Assembly (NCBI GenBank): GCA_964506465.1
Contig: CAZDLM010000058.1
Coordinates: forward strand, 1 to 18,262
Length of the DNA stretch: 18,262 nucleotides
Direction: 5' to 3'
Source of the DNA: UBA6109 sp964506465
GTDB lineage: Bacteria > Desulfobacterota > Syntrophia > Syntrophales > UBA6109
Shown: one piece after another, positions 6,356 to 13,002 of the stretch
Position numbering within the stretch: the stretch's first letter is position 1
Layout of the letters: each line of letters begins with the position of its first letter
Program-made: the position numbers and the translations under genes
Notes under the pieces: generated by a model
What the model saw: the letters and a program-made list of their open reading frames with translations, nothing else
What the model was told of the DNA's origin: nothing
The model's database searches: none

Positions 6356-7420
6356 ATGCGGAAGACAATGGGAGAAAACAGGCGTGGATTTTCGGCAGCC
6401 CCATCGGTGGGGGGATGGAAGCGCATGCTGACAGCCCTTCTGGCCGTCGGCGGCATCGGCCTCATGGTCTTTTATTCCACCTGCGATTTCGCGGCCTGCT
6501 CGTATCTTCAGGGGGACATCTGGGGCGTTGACCTCAAGATCGTCGGCATCGCCTATATGGCGTCCATTCTCTTGCTTGCCCTGTTGCATCAGGCGGATCT
6601 GTTACGAATTCTGCTTTCAGGAGGAATCGGCGTGGAAGTGTATCTTGTTGCCTTTCAGGTTCGGGAAGATGTCTTCTGTCCGTTTTGCCTTGTCTTCGCG
6701 GCCCTGGTAATAGCCGCCTTTATCGTCAACTACCAGCGGCCGTCTGCAGCGGGAAATGCATGGCGGAGATGGCTGATCGGCGGAATGGGGGAGGCGGCCC
6801 TGCCCTGGAAAGGACGAATCCGGATACCGCTTCTGATCTTCGCGTTCCTGGGGTATTTCTTCGTTTCCCTGACTCTGAACGGCACCGCGACGCCCGCCTA
6901 CGCGGCCGAGAGGGCCGTCTTCCCCTCCTTCGGTTCCGGAAGCGTGGAAGTCATCGCCTTCAGCGACTACTTCTGCCCCCCCTGCCAGGGGCTGGAGCCG
7001 CAGGCGGAACCCCTTCTCGCGGAATTGCATGCCGGCGGCAAGGTAAAGGTTACGTTCGTCGATGCCCCGTTTCACAAGCTGACCGCGCTCTATGCCCGCC
7101 ATTTCCTCTTTTCCCTTCAGGACAACGGCACTCTGCAGGATGCGGCGCGAGTGAGAAACGTCCTCTTCGACGCCGCGAAGAACAACACGGCCGGAACCGA
7201 GGAAGCGTTGAAAGACCTTCTCAAGGCAAAGCAGATCTCCTGGCGGCCCGTCGACCTCAAGCCGGTGTTCAACGAATGGAATGCTCTTCTGAACGCCTAT
7301 AAAGTGCGTGCCACGCCGACGTTCGTGATCCGCTATTCGGAAACGGACGTGAAGACGTTCGTGGGAACCGACGAAATCCTCGGAGGCCTGAAGGCCCTGC
7401 GCACGGCGGCGGGGAAATAG
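6356..7420 (+). CDS. VKOR-DsbA fusion: disulfide-forming membrane oxidoreductase
   Basis: A 354-residue protein in two parts. Residues about 20-130 are a vitamin K epoxide reductase-type four-helix membrane domain, with the loop cysteine pair STCDFAACS (Cys43, Cys48) and the quinone-side pair CPFC (Cys108, Cys111). After another helix (about 157-176), residues about 187-354 are a periplasmic DsbA-like thioredoxin domain with SDYFCPPC (Cys207, Cys210) and cis-proline ATPT. VKOR homologues replace DsbB and reoxidise the DsbA partner by passing electrons to quinone. Having both in one chain makes a self-contained disulfide-forming machine. Next to the reducing CcdA-thioredoxin pair it implies both arms of envelope thiol chemistry. 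The start is uncertain: 6356 has GGAGG (6338-6342) upstream at long spacing, and ATG 6368 is an alternative. Confidence 0.87.
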   Translation: MRKTMGENRRGFSAAPSVGGWKRMLTALLAVGGIGLMVFYSTCDFAACSYLQGDIWGVDLKIVGIAYMASILLLALLHQADLLRILLSGGIGVEVYLVAFQVREDVFCPFCLVFAALVIAAFIVNYQRPSAAGNAWRRWLIGGMGEAALPWKGRIRIPLLIFAFLGYFFVSLTLNGTATPAYAAERAVFPSFGSGSVEVIAFSDYFCPPCQGLEPQAEPLLAELHAGGKVKVTFVDAPFHKLTALYARHFLFSLQDNGTLQDAARVRNVLFDAAKNNTAGTEEALKDLLKAKQISWRPVDLKPVFNEWNALLNAYKVRATPTFVIRYSETDVKTFVGTDEILGGLKALRTAAGK

Positions 7421-7482
7421 GGCCCGAGGCGGGGCGATTTCCGTTTATCTCGATGCGATGCCCGATCCCGGGCAGAATTCCC

Positions 7483-7509
7483 TTGACTTGGCGAGCCTTT
7501 CAAGATACT
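7483..7509 (+). promoter_or_regulatory. Candidate promoter of the cstA-arsA-like unit
   Basis: TTGACT (7483-7488) matches five of six -35 bases. The best -10, GATACT (7504-7509), matches four of six at a short 15-base spacing. It lies in the 212-base gap between the VKOR-DsbA gene and cstA, the only sizeable gap before this four-gene unit, leaving a leader of about 115 bases. No other element was recognised in the gap. Confidence 0.4.
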
Positions 7510-7632
7510 TTCCAACCGACTTTTTTCATTGGCGATTTGGCGCAGAATCGAACTGCGCCGGGAGGTGAGGAGAAGCGGTAAAGGGTTCGTATAACGGGTA
7601 ACGTCTTTTTTTCACGGAAAGGAGCGTCCGTC

Positions 7633-9318
7633 ATGAACTCGATTGTCGTTCTTCTTTTGGGATTCGTTGTTGCCTTCATCGGTTATCGTTTCTACGCCAA
7701 GTACATCGACGAAAAAATCATCAAAGCAGACGCGAAAAGGGCCACGCCGGCCAAGATGTATATGGACGGCGTGGAATTCATGCCCACCAGCAAAAACATC
7801 CTGTTCGGCTACCAGTTCAAATCGATCGCCGGCGCGGCCCCGATCATCGGACCGATTATCGCCATCCAGTGGGGCTGGCTTCCCGCCCTGATCTGGATTC
7901 TCGCCGGGGCCTTCTTCATCGGCTGGGTGCAGGATTATTCCAGCGCGATGATGGCGATGCGCAATGACGGCGCATCCTTCGGGGGACTGAGCCACCGTCT
8001 GATCTCCCCCCGCGCCCGGATCATCCTCCTGTCCTTCATCTATTTTTACCTCCTTCTGATTGCCGGCGCCTTCGGCAACGTCGTCGTCAGCACGGCGATC
8101 GGCCTGAAGGCGGCGCCCATGGCCTGGCTTTTTCTCACGGTCGGCGGCGTCCTCGCGGGGCAGATGATCTACAAGTGGCGCAAGGACATCCTCTTTACGA
8201 CGGTCTTCACCGTTATCATCGCCCTCCTCGGGATCTTCGTGGGGACGATGGCCCCCTCGGATAAGATCATCGGGCTCGACCTCTCCAACAGCCGGCCGCT
8301 CTGGGCATTCCTCGCCTTCCTGTTCTGCTACTTCGGCGCGGTCCTCCCGATCTGGCGCTTTGCGCTCCCCATCAACTACGTGGCCTCCTACATCGTCTTC
8401 CTGGGGCTCCTCTTCGGGATCGTGGGTGTCTTCGTCCTCCACCCCAACTTCACGCTTCCCGCCTTCACGGGCTTTGAGATCAAGATCGGGCCTCTTTGGC
8501 CGATCCTCTTCGTCACCATCGCCTGCGGCTCCATCTCCGGCTGGCACAGTATCGTTTCGAGCTCCGGCACGGCGCGGCAGCTCGAGAACGAGCTCGACGC
8601 CCGTCCCGTCGGCGGCGGCGTCATGTTTGTCGAGATGATGCTCGCACTCTTCGCCCTGGTCATCGCGGGCACGATCTATGCCTCCTCCGCCGAATACGGC
8701 GCAGCCGTCTCCAAAGGTCCCGGCGTCATCTTCGCGGCGGGCGTGTCGACCTTCCTGGGCGCCATCGGCATCCCGGCCGAATTCGGTCGTTCTTACGGGA
8801 GCGTCATGATGATCGTCCTGGCGATCACGATCATGCAGCTCGTCATGCGGTTCATGCGCGTGGCCACGTCCGAACTCCTCAGCGACGTCCATCCCGTCTT
8901 CAAGAACGCCCACGTGGGCACCATCATCGCCAGCATCCTCGGCATGATCCTCGTCCTCACGGGCTGGTGGCAGTACCTGTGGATTCTCTTCGGCGGCGCC
9001 AACCAGTTGATGGCCTCCCTGGCACTCATGCTGGTCACGGCCTGGATGATGTCCGAAGGGAAGAGCTACGCCTGGAGCTTCTACCCCATGATCTTCATGT
9101 TTATCACGACGATCGCCGCGCTGGTCTACACGTCTTACGGCCTCCTGATGAAGGTCTTCTCCGGGGCTGTCAAGGGAGAGGCGCTCATCGGCAACACCCT
9201 GATGGGCGTCGTGGGGTTCTTCCTCGTCATCGCGGCCCTGATCCTCGGCGCCGAGGCGTTCAAGGCCTTCAACCGCTACCGTGCACTCCAGGGACAGAAG
9301 GCCTCGTCGGCCGCCTGA
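7633..9318 (+). CDS. cstA: CstA-family carbon starvation transporter (short form)
   Basis: A 561-residue polytopic membrane protein with many hydrophobic helices. The family signature near the N-terminus is intact: FGYQFKSIAGAAPIIGPIIAIQWG (split by eye), followed by GWVQDYSSAMMAMRNDG. CstA proteins take up peptides or pyruvate during nutrient limitation. E. coli CstA is about 700 residues, so this is a shorter form of the kind seen in anaerobes. The start at 7633 follows AAAGGAGCG (7617-7625). The codons are strongly C-ending, as in the following genes, which suggests high expression. It is followed by a small hydrophobic protein and two ArsA-type ATPases in the same direction, hinting that transport may be ATPase-assisted. 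The substrate cannot be read from sequence. Confidence 0.93.
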   Translation: MNSIVVLLLGFVVAFIGYRFYAKYIDEKIIKADAKRATPAKMYMDGVEFMPTSKNILFGYQFKSIAGAAPIIGPIIAIQWGWLPALIWILAGAFFIGWVQDYSSAMMAMRNDGASFGGLSHRLISPRARIILLSFIYFYLLLIAGAFGNVVVSTAIGLKAAPMAWLFLTVGGVLAGQMIYKWRKDILFTTVFTVIIALLGIFVGTMAPSDKIIGLDLSNSRPLWAFLAFLFCYFGAVLPIWRFALPINYVASYIVFLGLLFGIVGVFVLHPNFTLPAFTGFEIKIGPLWPILFVTIACGSISGWHSIVSSSGTARQLENELDARPVGGGVMFVEMMLALFALVIAGTIYASSAEYGAAVSKGPGVIFAAGVSTFLGAIGIPAEFGRSYGSVMMIVLAITIMQLVMRFMRVATSELLSDVHPVFKNAHVGTIIASILGMILVLTGWWQYLWILFGGANQLMASLALMLVTAWMMSEGKSYAWSFYPMIFMFITTIAALVYTSYGLLMKVFSGAVKGEALIGNTLMGVVGFFLVIAALILGAEAFKAFNRYRALQGQKASSAA

Positions 9319-9343
9319 TCCGGTAAAATCCGATCTTCAAGAA

Positions 9344-9372
9344 GCCGTGCGGGCCGCGCAGACCCGCACGGC
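9344..9372 (+). other. Strong intercistronic hairpin between cstA and the 88-residue gene
   Basis: GCCGTGCGGG (9344-9353) and CCCGCACGGC (9363-9372) pair perfectly over ten GC-rich base pairs around a nine-base loop, followed only by AATTT. It begins 26 bases after the cstA stop and ends 27 bases before the next ATG. It is probably a partial terminator or an mRNA stabiliser that sets cstA expression apart from the downstream genes. Confidence 0.55.
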
Positions 9373-9399
9373 AATTTCCGGGAAGGAGATTTTCAGCCT

Positions 9400-9666
9400 A
9401 TGGGAGACAAGGACAAGGGAGGGTTTTTCAAGGCGATCAAGGAGTTCGTTTACGGGGTCGCCGCCCATGACTCGGCCCGCTTTGCCCTCAAGACGAGGGC
9501 CAGCATGGAGCACCTGTTCATTCTCATCACGATGGGGGACATGCTGGGCGTGCCCATCCTGCCGCCCTACTATTCGCTGCGGCTCCTGCCGTACGTCGTT
9601 CCCCAGATCTCGACCTGGAAGCGCAGGATGCTCCGGGAGAAGGACCTGACCGACGCGTTGGCGTAA
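9400..9666 (+). CDS. Small protein of unknown function with a hydrophobic centre, between cstA and the ArsA-like genes
   Basis: An 88-residue protein I do not recognise. A charged N-terminus (MGDKDKGGFFKAIKEF) is followed by a mixed segment, a hydrophobic stretch at about residues 45-70 (LFILITMGDMLGVPILPPYY), the segment SLRLLPYVVPQIS, and a strongly basic and then acidic tail (WKRRMLREKDLTD). It has no cysteine or catalytic motif. The hydrophobic centre, broken by prolines, suggests membrane association, perhaps a re-entrant helix. AAGGAG (9383-9388) supports the start. Its place between a membrane transporter and two soluble ATPases makes it a candidate adaptor or docking subunit. That role is inference. 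Confidence 0.78.
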   Translation: MGDKDKGGFFKAIKEFVYGVAAHDSARFALKTRASMEHLFILITMGDMLGVPILPPYYSLRLLPYVVPQISTWKRRMLREKDLTDALA

Positions 9667-9748
9667 GGGGAAGGACGGGCCGTTTGCCATCGACCGGAAC
9701 GGGCGGTTTCCGCCGGTTCCCCATGGACTCGACGAACTCGACAAGGGG

Positions 9749-10738
9749 GTGATTCCCATTTCGTTAGCCAAAATATTCGACCAGTATCCGGATCGCAACT
9801 ACATCATGTTCGGCGGCAAGGGCGGCCTCGGCAAGACCACGTTTTCCGCGGCGACCGCCTATTACCTGGCCAAGAAAGGGAAGAAGGTGCTCGTCTTCTC
9901 CGTCGATCCCCAGGCGTCGCTGAGCGACATCTTCAAGAGGGACATTTTCGGCAAGGGCCCCACGGAGATCATGCCCAACCTCTATGCGCAGGAGATCGAC
10001 GCCGACCGGCGGGTCAAGGAATATCAGAACGAGATCCGCAAGAAGATCCTCGACATGTACGGGATGGACAAGATCCCGGAGGAGATCGAGAGCTACATCC
10101 AGGCGGCGGCGGCCGAGCCGGCGATGGAGGAGAGCGCGATCTTCGACGAGGTCGTGGACATCGTCGTCAAGGGCGGTTACGACTATTACATCTACGACCT
10201 GGTGCCGCTCGGACATGCCCTCTACTACCTCAGCATGGCCTCCGTGTACGACGCCTGGATCGGGAAGATCACGGGCCTTCGCGAGCAGATGCGCGAGTAC
10301 GACAAGGTGGCGGCGGTCATCCGGCGGGAGAAGGACGTCGACGAGGATCAGATCCTCAACGAGCTCCTGTACATCAAGGACCGGATCAACAAGTCCTCGC
10401 AGATCCTGACGGACAAGAAGCAGACCGCCTTTTTCTTCGTGCTGACGGCCGAGGAGATGATCATCAAGGACACGCAGAAGGCCGCGGGGCTCTTCGCCAA
10501 GTTCGATGTCCCGCTCAGCGGCTACATCATCAACCGCGTTCTGTCGTCCGATCTCAAGAACCAGGTGATTCCCGAGTACCTGAAGAACCGCCTGACGATG
10601 CAGGAGCACTACCTCGAAAAGATCCAGACGACGTTCGGAAAGGAGATCCTGGCCTCCGTTCCCGAGATGGAACGGGACATCACCGGTCTGCCGATGATCG
10701 AGAAGATGGCCGCGGCCATGTTCGGGCCGACGGCTTAA
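9749..10738 (+). CDS. ArsA/Get3-type ATPase, catalytic-looking partner of a pair
   Basis: A 329-residue P-loop ATPase of the ArsA/Get3 type. The deviant Walker A is GGKGGLGKTT (signature Lys24 and Lys29). Switch I is VDPQASLSD, with Asp53 at the place of the catalytic Asp57 of yeast Get3. Switch II is YDLVPLGHALYYL, keeping the Asp150, Pro and Gly-His of the DTAPTGH motif. The chain has no cysteine, so it lacks both the arsenite site of ArsA and the zinc CxxC of Get3. The GTG start at 9749 is the only start in frame before the P-loop, and its G-rich ribosome site is very close, so the true start could differ by a few codons. It is followed by a paralogue with complementary changes; together they look like a split ArsA. 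Not an arsenite pump on this evidence. Confidence 0.88.
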   Translation: MIPISLAKIFDQYPDRNYIMFGGKGGLGKTTFSAATAYYLAKKGKKVLVFSVDPQASLSDIFKRDIFGKGPTEIMPNLYAQEIDADRRVKEYQNEIRKKILDMYGMDKIPEEIESYIQAAAAEPAMEESAIFDEVVDIVVKGGYDYYIYDLVPLGHALYYLSMASVYDAWIGKITGLREQMREYDKVAAVIRREKDVDEDQILNELLYIKDRINKSSQILTDKKQTAFFFVLTAEEMIIKDTQKAAGLFAKFDVPLSGYIINRVLSSDLKNQVIPEYLKNRLTMQEHYLEKIQTTFGKEILASVPEMERDITGLPMIEKMAAAMFGPTA

Positions 10739-10762
10739 CGGCATATCCTGTCAGCCTGAGCC

Positions 10763-10795
10763 TAGTTTATCCTGAGCTTGTCGAAGGATCGAAGG
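10763..10795 (+). repeat. REP-like dispersed short repeat, CCTGAGCTTGTCGAAGG type
   Basis: The gap between the two ATPase genes contains ATCCTGAGCTTGTCGAAGGA (from 10769). Its flanks ATCC and GGAT pair to form a small hairpin. I recognise the core as a short intergenic repeat seen in many unrelated bacterial genomes; this is recall, not a search. Only one clear copy is in this window, with a partial echo (CCTGAGCC) at 10756-10763. Confidence 0.55.
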
Positions 10796-10830
10796 GTGAG
10801 CGCGACAGCTTAAACCGCAAGGAGAGTGGC

Positions 10831-11814
10831 ATGGGCAACGTCAGCATCAGTATGTCCCGATACATGCAGGATAATCCCAAGCTGAAGTACATCTTTTTCG
10901 GGGGCAAGGGCGGAGTCGGCAAGACCGTCATGGCCGGCGCGGCGGCGCTCTGGGCCGCGAAGCAGGGCAAGAAGACCCTGCTGGCCTCGACGAACCCCGT
11001 GCACAGCCTCTCGACGCTCCTCGAACAGGACGTGTTCGGCAAGCCCGCGGTCGTCTGCGACGAGAAGAACTGCTACGCCTTCGAGATCGACACCAAGGAC
11101 ACCATCGAGCGTTCCAAGCAGCAGATCCGCGAGAAGATCAACTGGTTCCTGAAATTCGCCGACCTGACGACGAAGGCGGACGAATTCGTCGAATCGGCGA
11201 CGATGAATCCGGCCTTCGAGGAATCCGCCATGTTCGAGAACATGATGGAACTCATGTTCAAGGACGAATACGATTTCTACGTCTTCGATACGGCGCCGAC
11301 GGCCAATGCCCGGCGCCTCCTGGGCATGTCCAAGGTCTACTCCCTGTGGGTGGAGAAGATGCTCAAGAGCCGGGAAGAGGCCAAGTCGCTCCGGGAGATG
11401 CTGTCGTTCTCGAAAAAGCAGGAGAAGGACCCCCTCCTGGACTACCTGCTGGACTTCCGCAAGCGGATGGGCCACGCAGGCCAGCTCCTGACCGACAAGA
11501 ACCTCACCTCCTTCTTCTTCGTGACGCTTCCGGAGAGCCTTCCCATCGCCGTCATCACGCGCTTCATCTCCTGGTTCCACGAATTCGGCATCCCCGTGGG
11601 CGGGGTCGTCGTGAACGGCCTCATCCAGAAGAGCCAGATGGCGGCGGATACCGCCCAGTTCGTACAGAACCGGGTCGCCATGCAGGACGAGCACATGGAG
11701 GAGATCTGGCAGATTTTCGGCGACCGCGTCCGGGCCGTCGTCCCCCTCTTCGAGACCGAGGTGAGGGGCGCCAAGATGCTCAACCGCCTCGCCGACAGCC
11801 TGTTCGTCGCATAA
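10831..11814 (+). CDS. ArsA/Get3-type ATPase with altered switch motifs, probable non-catalytic partner
   Basis: A 327-residue paralogue of the upstream ATPase, with a clear ribosome site (AAGGAG, 10819-10824). Walker A is intact (FGGKGGVGKT, Lys31), but switch I is STNPVHSLS, with Asn55 at the place of the catalytic Asp of Get3 and ArsA. Switch II is FDTAPTANARRLL, with Ala158-Asn159 replacing the conserved Gly-His. In yeast Get3 the same Asp-to-Asn change abolishes hydrolysis, so this subunit probably binds ATP but hydrolyses it poorly. The only cysteines are Cys76 and Cys81, which do not match the arsenite ligands of ArsA. Both chains share NPAFEES/EPAMEES and LTDKK/LTDKN segments, supporting gene duplication. 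It is the last gene of the unit and is followed by a strong terminator. Confidence 0.88.
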   Translation: MGNVSISMSRYMQDNPKLKYIFFGGKGGVGKTVMAGAAALWAAKQGKKTLLASTNPVHSLSTLLEQDVFGKPAVVCDEKNCYAFEIDTKDTIERSKQQIREKINWFLKFADLTTKADEFVESATMNPAFEESAMFENMMELMFKDEYDFYVFDTAPTANARRLLGMSKVYSLWVEKMLKSREEAKSLREMLSFSKKQEKDPLLDYLLDFRKRMGHAGQLLTDKNLTSFFFVTLPESLPIAVITRFISWFHEFGIPVGGVVVNGLIQKSQMAADTAQFVQNRVAMQDEHMEEIWQIFGDRVRAVVPLFETEVRGAKMLNRLADSLFVA

Positions 11815-11842
11815 CAGATCGAAGTTCCAACTCTTTCCGCCG

Positions 11843-11869
11843 CGCCCCGTCAGACAGCGGGGCGTTTTT
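11843..11869 (+). terminator. Rho-independent terminator ending the cstA-arsA-like unit
   Basis: CGCCCCG (11843-11849) and CGGGGCG (11858-11864) form a perfect GC stem with an eight-base loop, followed at once by TTTTT (11865-11869). It lies 28 bases after the second ATPase gene. Confidence 0.9.
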
Positions 11870-11871
11870 CT

Positions 11872-11907
11872 GGGGGACGGGGGGAAAGGGAGAAAGGGAA
11901 CAAGGGG
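11872..11907 (+). other. G-run tract with G-quadruplex potential
   Basis: Five runs of three to six guanines (11872-11876, 11879-11884, 11888-11890, 11896-11898, 11904-11907) are separated by two to five bases. This fits the usual G3+ quadruplex pattern on the + strand. It follows the terminator directly and is non-coding. Confidence 0.45.
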
Positions 11908-11952
11908 ACGCGCCCAATTATCGTCATTCGTTCGTATTAATGGGCGTTCCCC
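11904..11952. repeat. Imperfect palindrome upstream of the HExxH gene, REP- or MITE-like
   Basis: GGGGA, GCGCCCA and TTA (within 11904-11920) pair with TAA, TGGGCGT and TCCCC (within 11938-11952) around a loop of about 17 bases. There are two single-base bulges and one G-T pair. There is no coding potential. The shape recalls palindromic elements spread by RAYT-type transposases. It ends 14 bases before the -35 box of the next promoter, so it could also be an operator. Confidence 0.4.
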
Positions 11953-11966
11953 CCATTTTTCAGGGC

Positions 11967-11994
11967 TTGACAGAAGCATGCCGGTGGATATATT
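11967..11994 (+). promoter_or_regulatory. Strong sigma70-type promoter
   Basis: TTGACA (11967-11972) is a perfect -35 box and TATATT (11989-11994) matches five of six -10 bases, with a 16-base spacer. Transcription would begin near 12001, about 26 bases before the ATG at 12027. It is the best-matching promoter in the window. Confidence 0.75.
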
Positions 11995-12026
11995 AGCGCC
12001 GATCGTCGGATTGCGGGTTGCGAGCC

Positions 12027-12542
12027 ATGTTTTTTAATGAAGCACAGACGGCCCTTGCGACCGGAGCCTTCGCAAGAGCGGAACAGCTTGCCGGACGTCA
12101 CTTCCGCAAGAGCGCGGAGGTCATGGGGGCGCACCGGTACGATGTGAAGACGCGCGCGTTCCTCGACGATCACGAGGTGAACGGGAAGGCCTTTGCGCAT
12201 CTGTGCAAATATGCCTACGAGAAGAAGGGGGAAGACAAGGGGCTGCATTTTTACCGTGTCTGCCTCCAGGACGACCGCATTCTCGATGCCGTGCAAAGGG
12301 CCGAGCCCTTCATCCGGCTTTCACCCCTGATGCTTTACATTGCGACCCACGAACTGGTCCATGTAGTGCGGTTCGAGTCCGGGGACGCGGACTTCGACGC
12401 CTCGCGGGAAGAAAAAGAGCGGGAAGAGGAGAAGGTCCACGAGATTACACGCCAGATGCTGGGGCAGGCGGAGAGCCCGGATATGACGCTCGTCATCGAC
12501 TGTTTCCGAAGCCGATATGACATCGGAGACATTTTATACTGA
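12027..12542 (+). CDS. Uncharacterised protein with an HExxH zinc-protease-like motif
   Basis: A 171-residue soluble protein I cannot place in a named family. Residues 105-112 read YIATHELVHVV, giving HELVH (His108, Glu109, His112), the zinc-binding and catalytic motif of many metalloproteases. It is followed by an acidic, charged helix (about 124-142, REEKEREEEKVHEI) that could supply a third ligand (Glu136, His138 or Glu139). There is no signal peptide and no membrane segment. The ATG at 12027 lies 26 bases after the predicted transcription start, with no clear ribosome site; TTG at 12018 is in frame. The next gene, 27 bases downstream, encodes an FmdB-type zinc ribbon protein. A protease role is possible but unproven, and HExxH alone can occur by chance. 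Confidence 0.78.
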   Translation: MFFNEAQTALATGAFARAEQLAGRHFRKSAEVMGAHRYDVKTRAFLDDHEVNGKAFAHLCKYAYEKKGEDKGLHFYRVCLQDDRILDAVQRAEPFIRLSPLMLYIATHELVHVVRFESGDADFDASREEKEREEEKVHEITRQMLGQAESPDMTLVIDCFRSRYDIGDILY

Positions 12543-12569
12543 AAAAGCAGTGGCAGGAGGGTGTTGGTT

Positions 12570-12845
12570 ATGCCGATCTACGAATACAAATGCAGGAAAT
12601 GCGGGAAGGAATTCGAGCAGTTCCAGAAGATCACCGATTCTCCCCTGAAGTCCTGCAAGTTCTGCAGGGGGCCGGTGGGGAAACTGATCTCCATGTCTTC
12701 ATTTCATTTGAAGGGGAGCGGCTGGTACGTGACGGACTACGGCGGAAAGAAGGCCTCCTCTTCGGAGACGAAGGCGACGCCTCCCTCAACGGAAGCGAAG
12801 GAAACGAAAACCGAGTCCAAGACGACGGCCAAAAAAGAAGAGTAG
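12570..12845 (+). CDS. FmdB-type zinc ribbon protein
   Basis: A 91-residue protein. MPIYEYKCRKCGKEFEQFQ and SCKFC supply two CxxC pairs (Cys8/11 and Cys29/32), the zinc ribbon of the FmdB/CxxC_CXXC_SSSS family (PF09723). A glycine-rich SGWYVTDYGGKK segment typical of this family follows, and then a low-complexity Ser/Thr/Lys/Glu tail (about residues 65-91). The start at 12570 is set by AGGAGG (12555-12560); a GTG at 12561 directly abuts that site and is rejected. FmdB proteins are suggested regulators (named from the amidase locus of Methylophilus), but their biochemical role is not settled. It is probably in one transcript with the HExxH gene, ending at the terminator at 12873. Confidence 0.92.
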   Translation: MPIYEYKCRKCGKEFEQFQKITDSPLKSCKFCRGPVGKLISMSSFHLKGSGWYVTDYGGKKASSSETKATPPSTEAKETKTESKTTAKKEE

Positions 12846-12872
12846 AGAGTCCTTCTCCTTCAGTGTTCTCTG

Positions 12873-12912
12873 CGGCTCCACCTGCCCCGGGTGGGGCCGT
12901 TTTGTTTTTTTC
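12873..12912 (+). terminator. Rho-independent terminator after the FmdB-type gene
   Basis: CGGCTCCACC (12873-12882) pairs with GGTGGGGCCG (12890-12899) over ten base pairs including one T-G, with a seven-base loop. It is followed by TTTTG and then seven T (12900-12911). It is a strong intrinsic terminator 27 bases after the stop codon. Confidence 0.93.
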
Positions 12913-13002
12913 GCGCGTCCGGTGTATGGTGCGTTATCGGCTGCTGAGGAGAATCCGGCAACGGACGGGGCCGCGACACAAGACAATCAAGGAGGTCGAG
13001 CA

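Noticed and set aside
3705..6589. Long - strand open frames of 430 and 548 codons opposite the radical SAM, CcdA-like, thioredoxin-fusion and VKOR genes
   Set aside because: No recognisable motifs, and they cross several well-supported + strand genes and their gaps.
7612..8913. 433-codon - strand open frame opposite cstA
   Set aside because: Composition is an extreme run of charged residues, the usual shadow of a hydrophobic membrane protein.
9749..11814. Calling the two ATPases arsenite-pump subunits (arsA) because acr3 and arsC are in the window
   Set aside because: The first has no cysteine and the second only Cys76/Cys81; the arsenite-binding cysteines of ArsA are absent, and the genes sit with cstA more than 6 kb from acr3.
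10810..11979. 389-codon - strand open frame opposite the second ATPase
   Set aside because: The opposite strand carries an intact Walker A ATPase with a good ribosome site; this frame also runs through the terminator.
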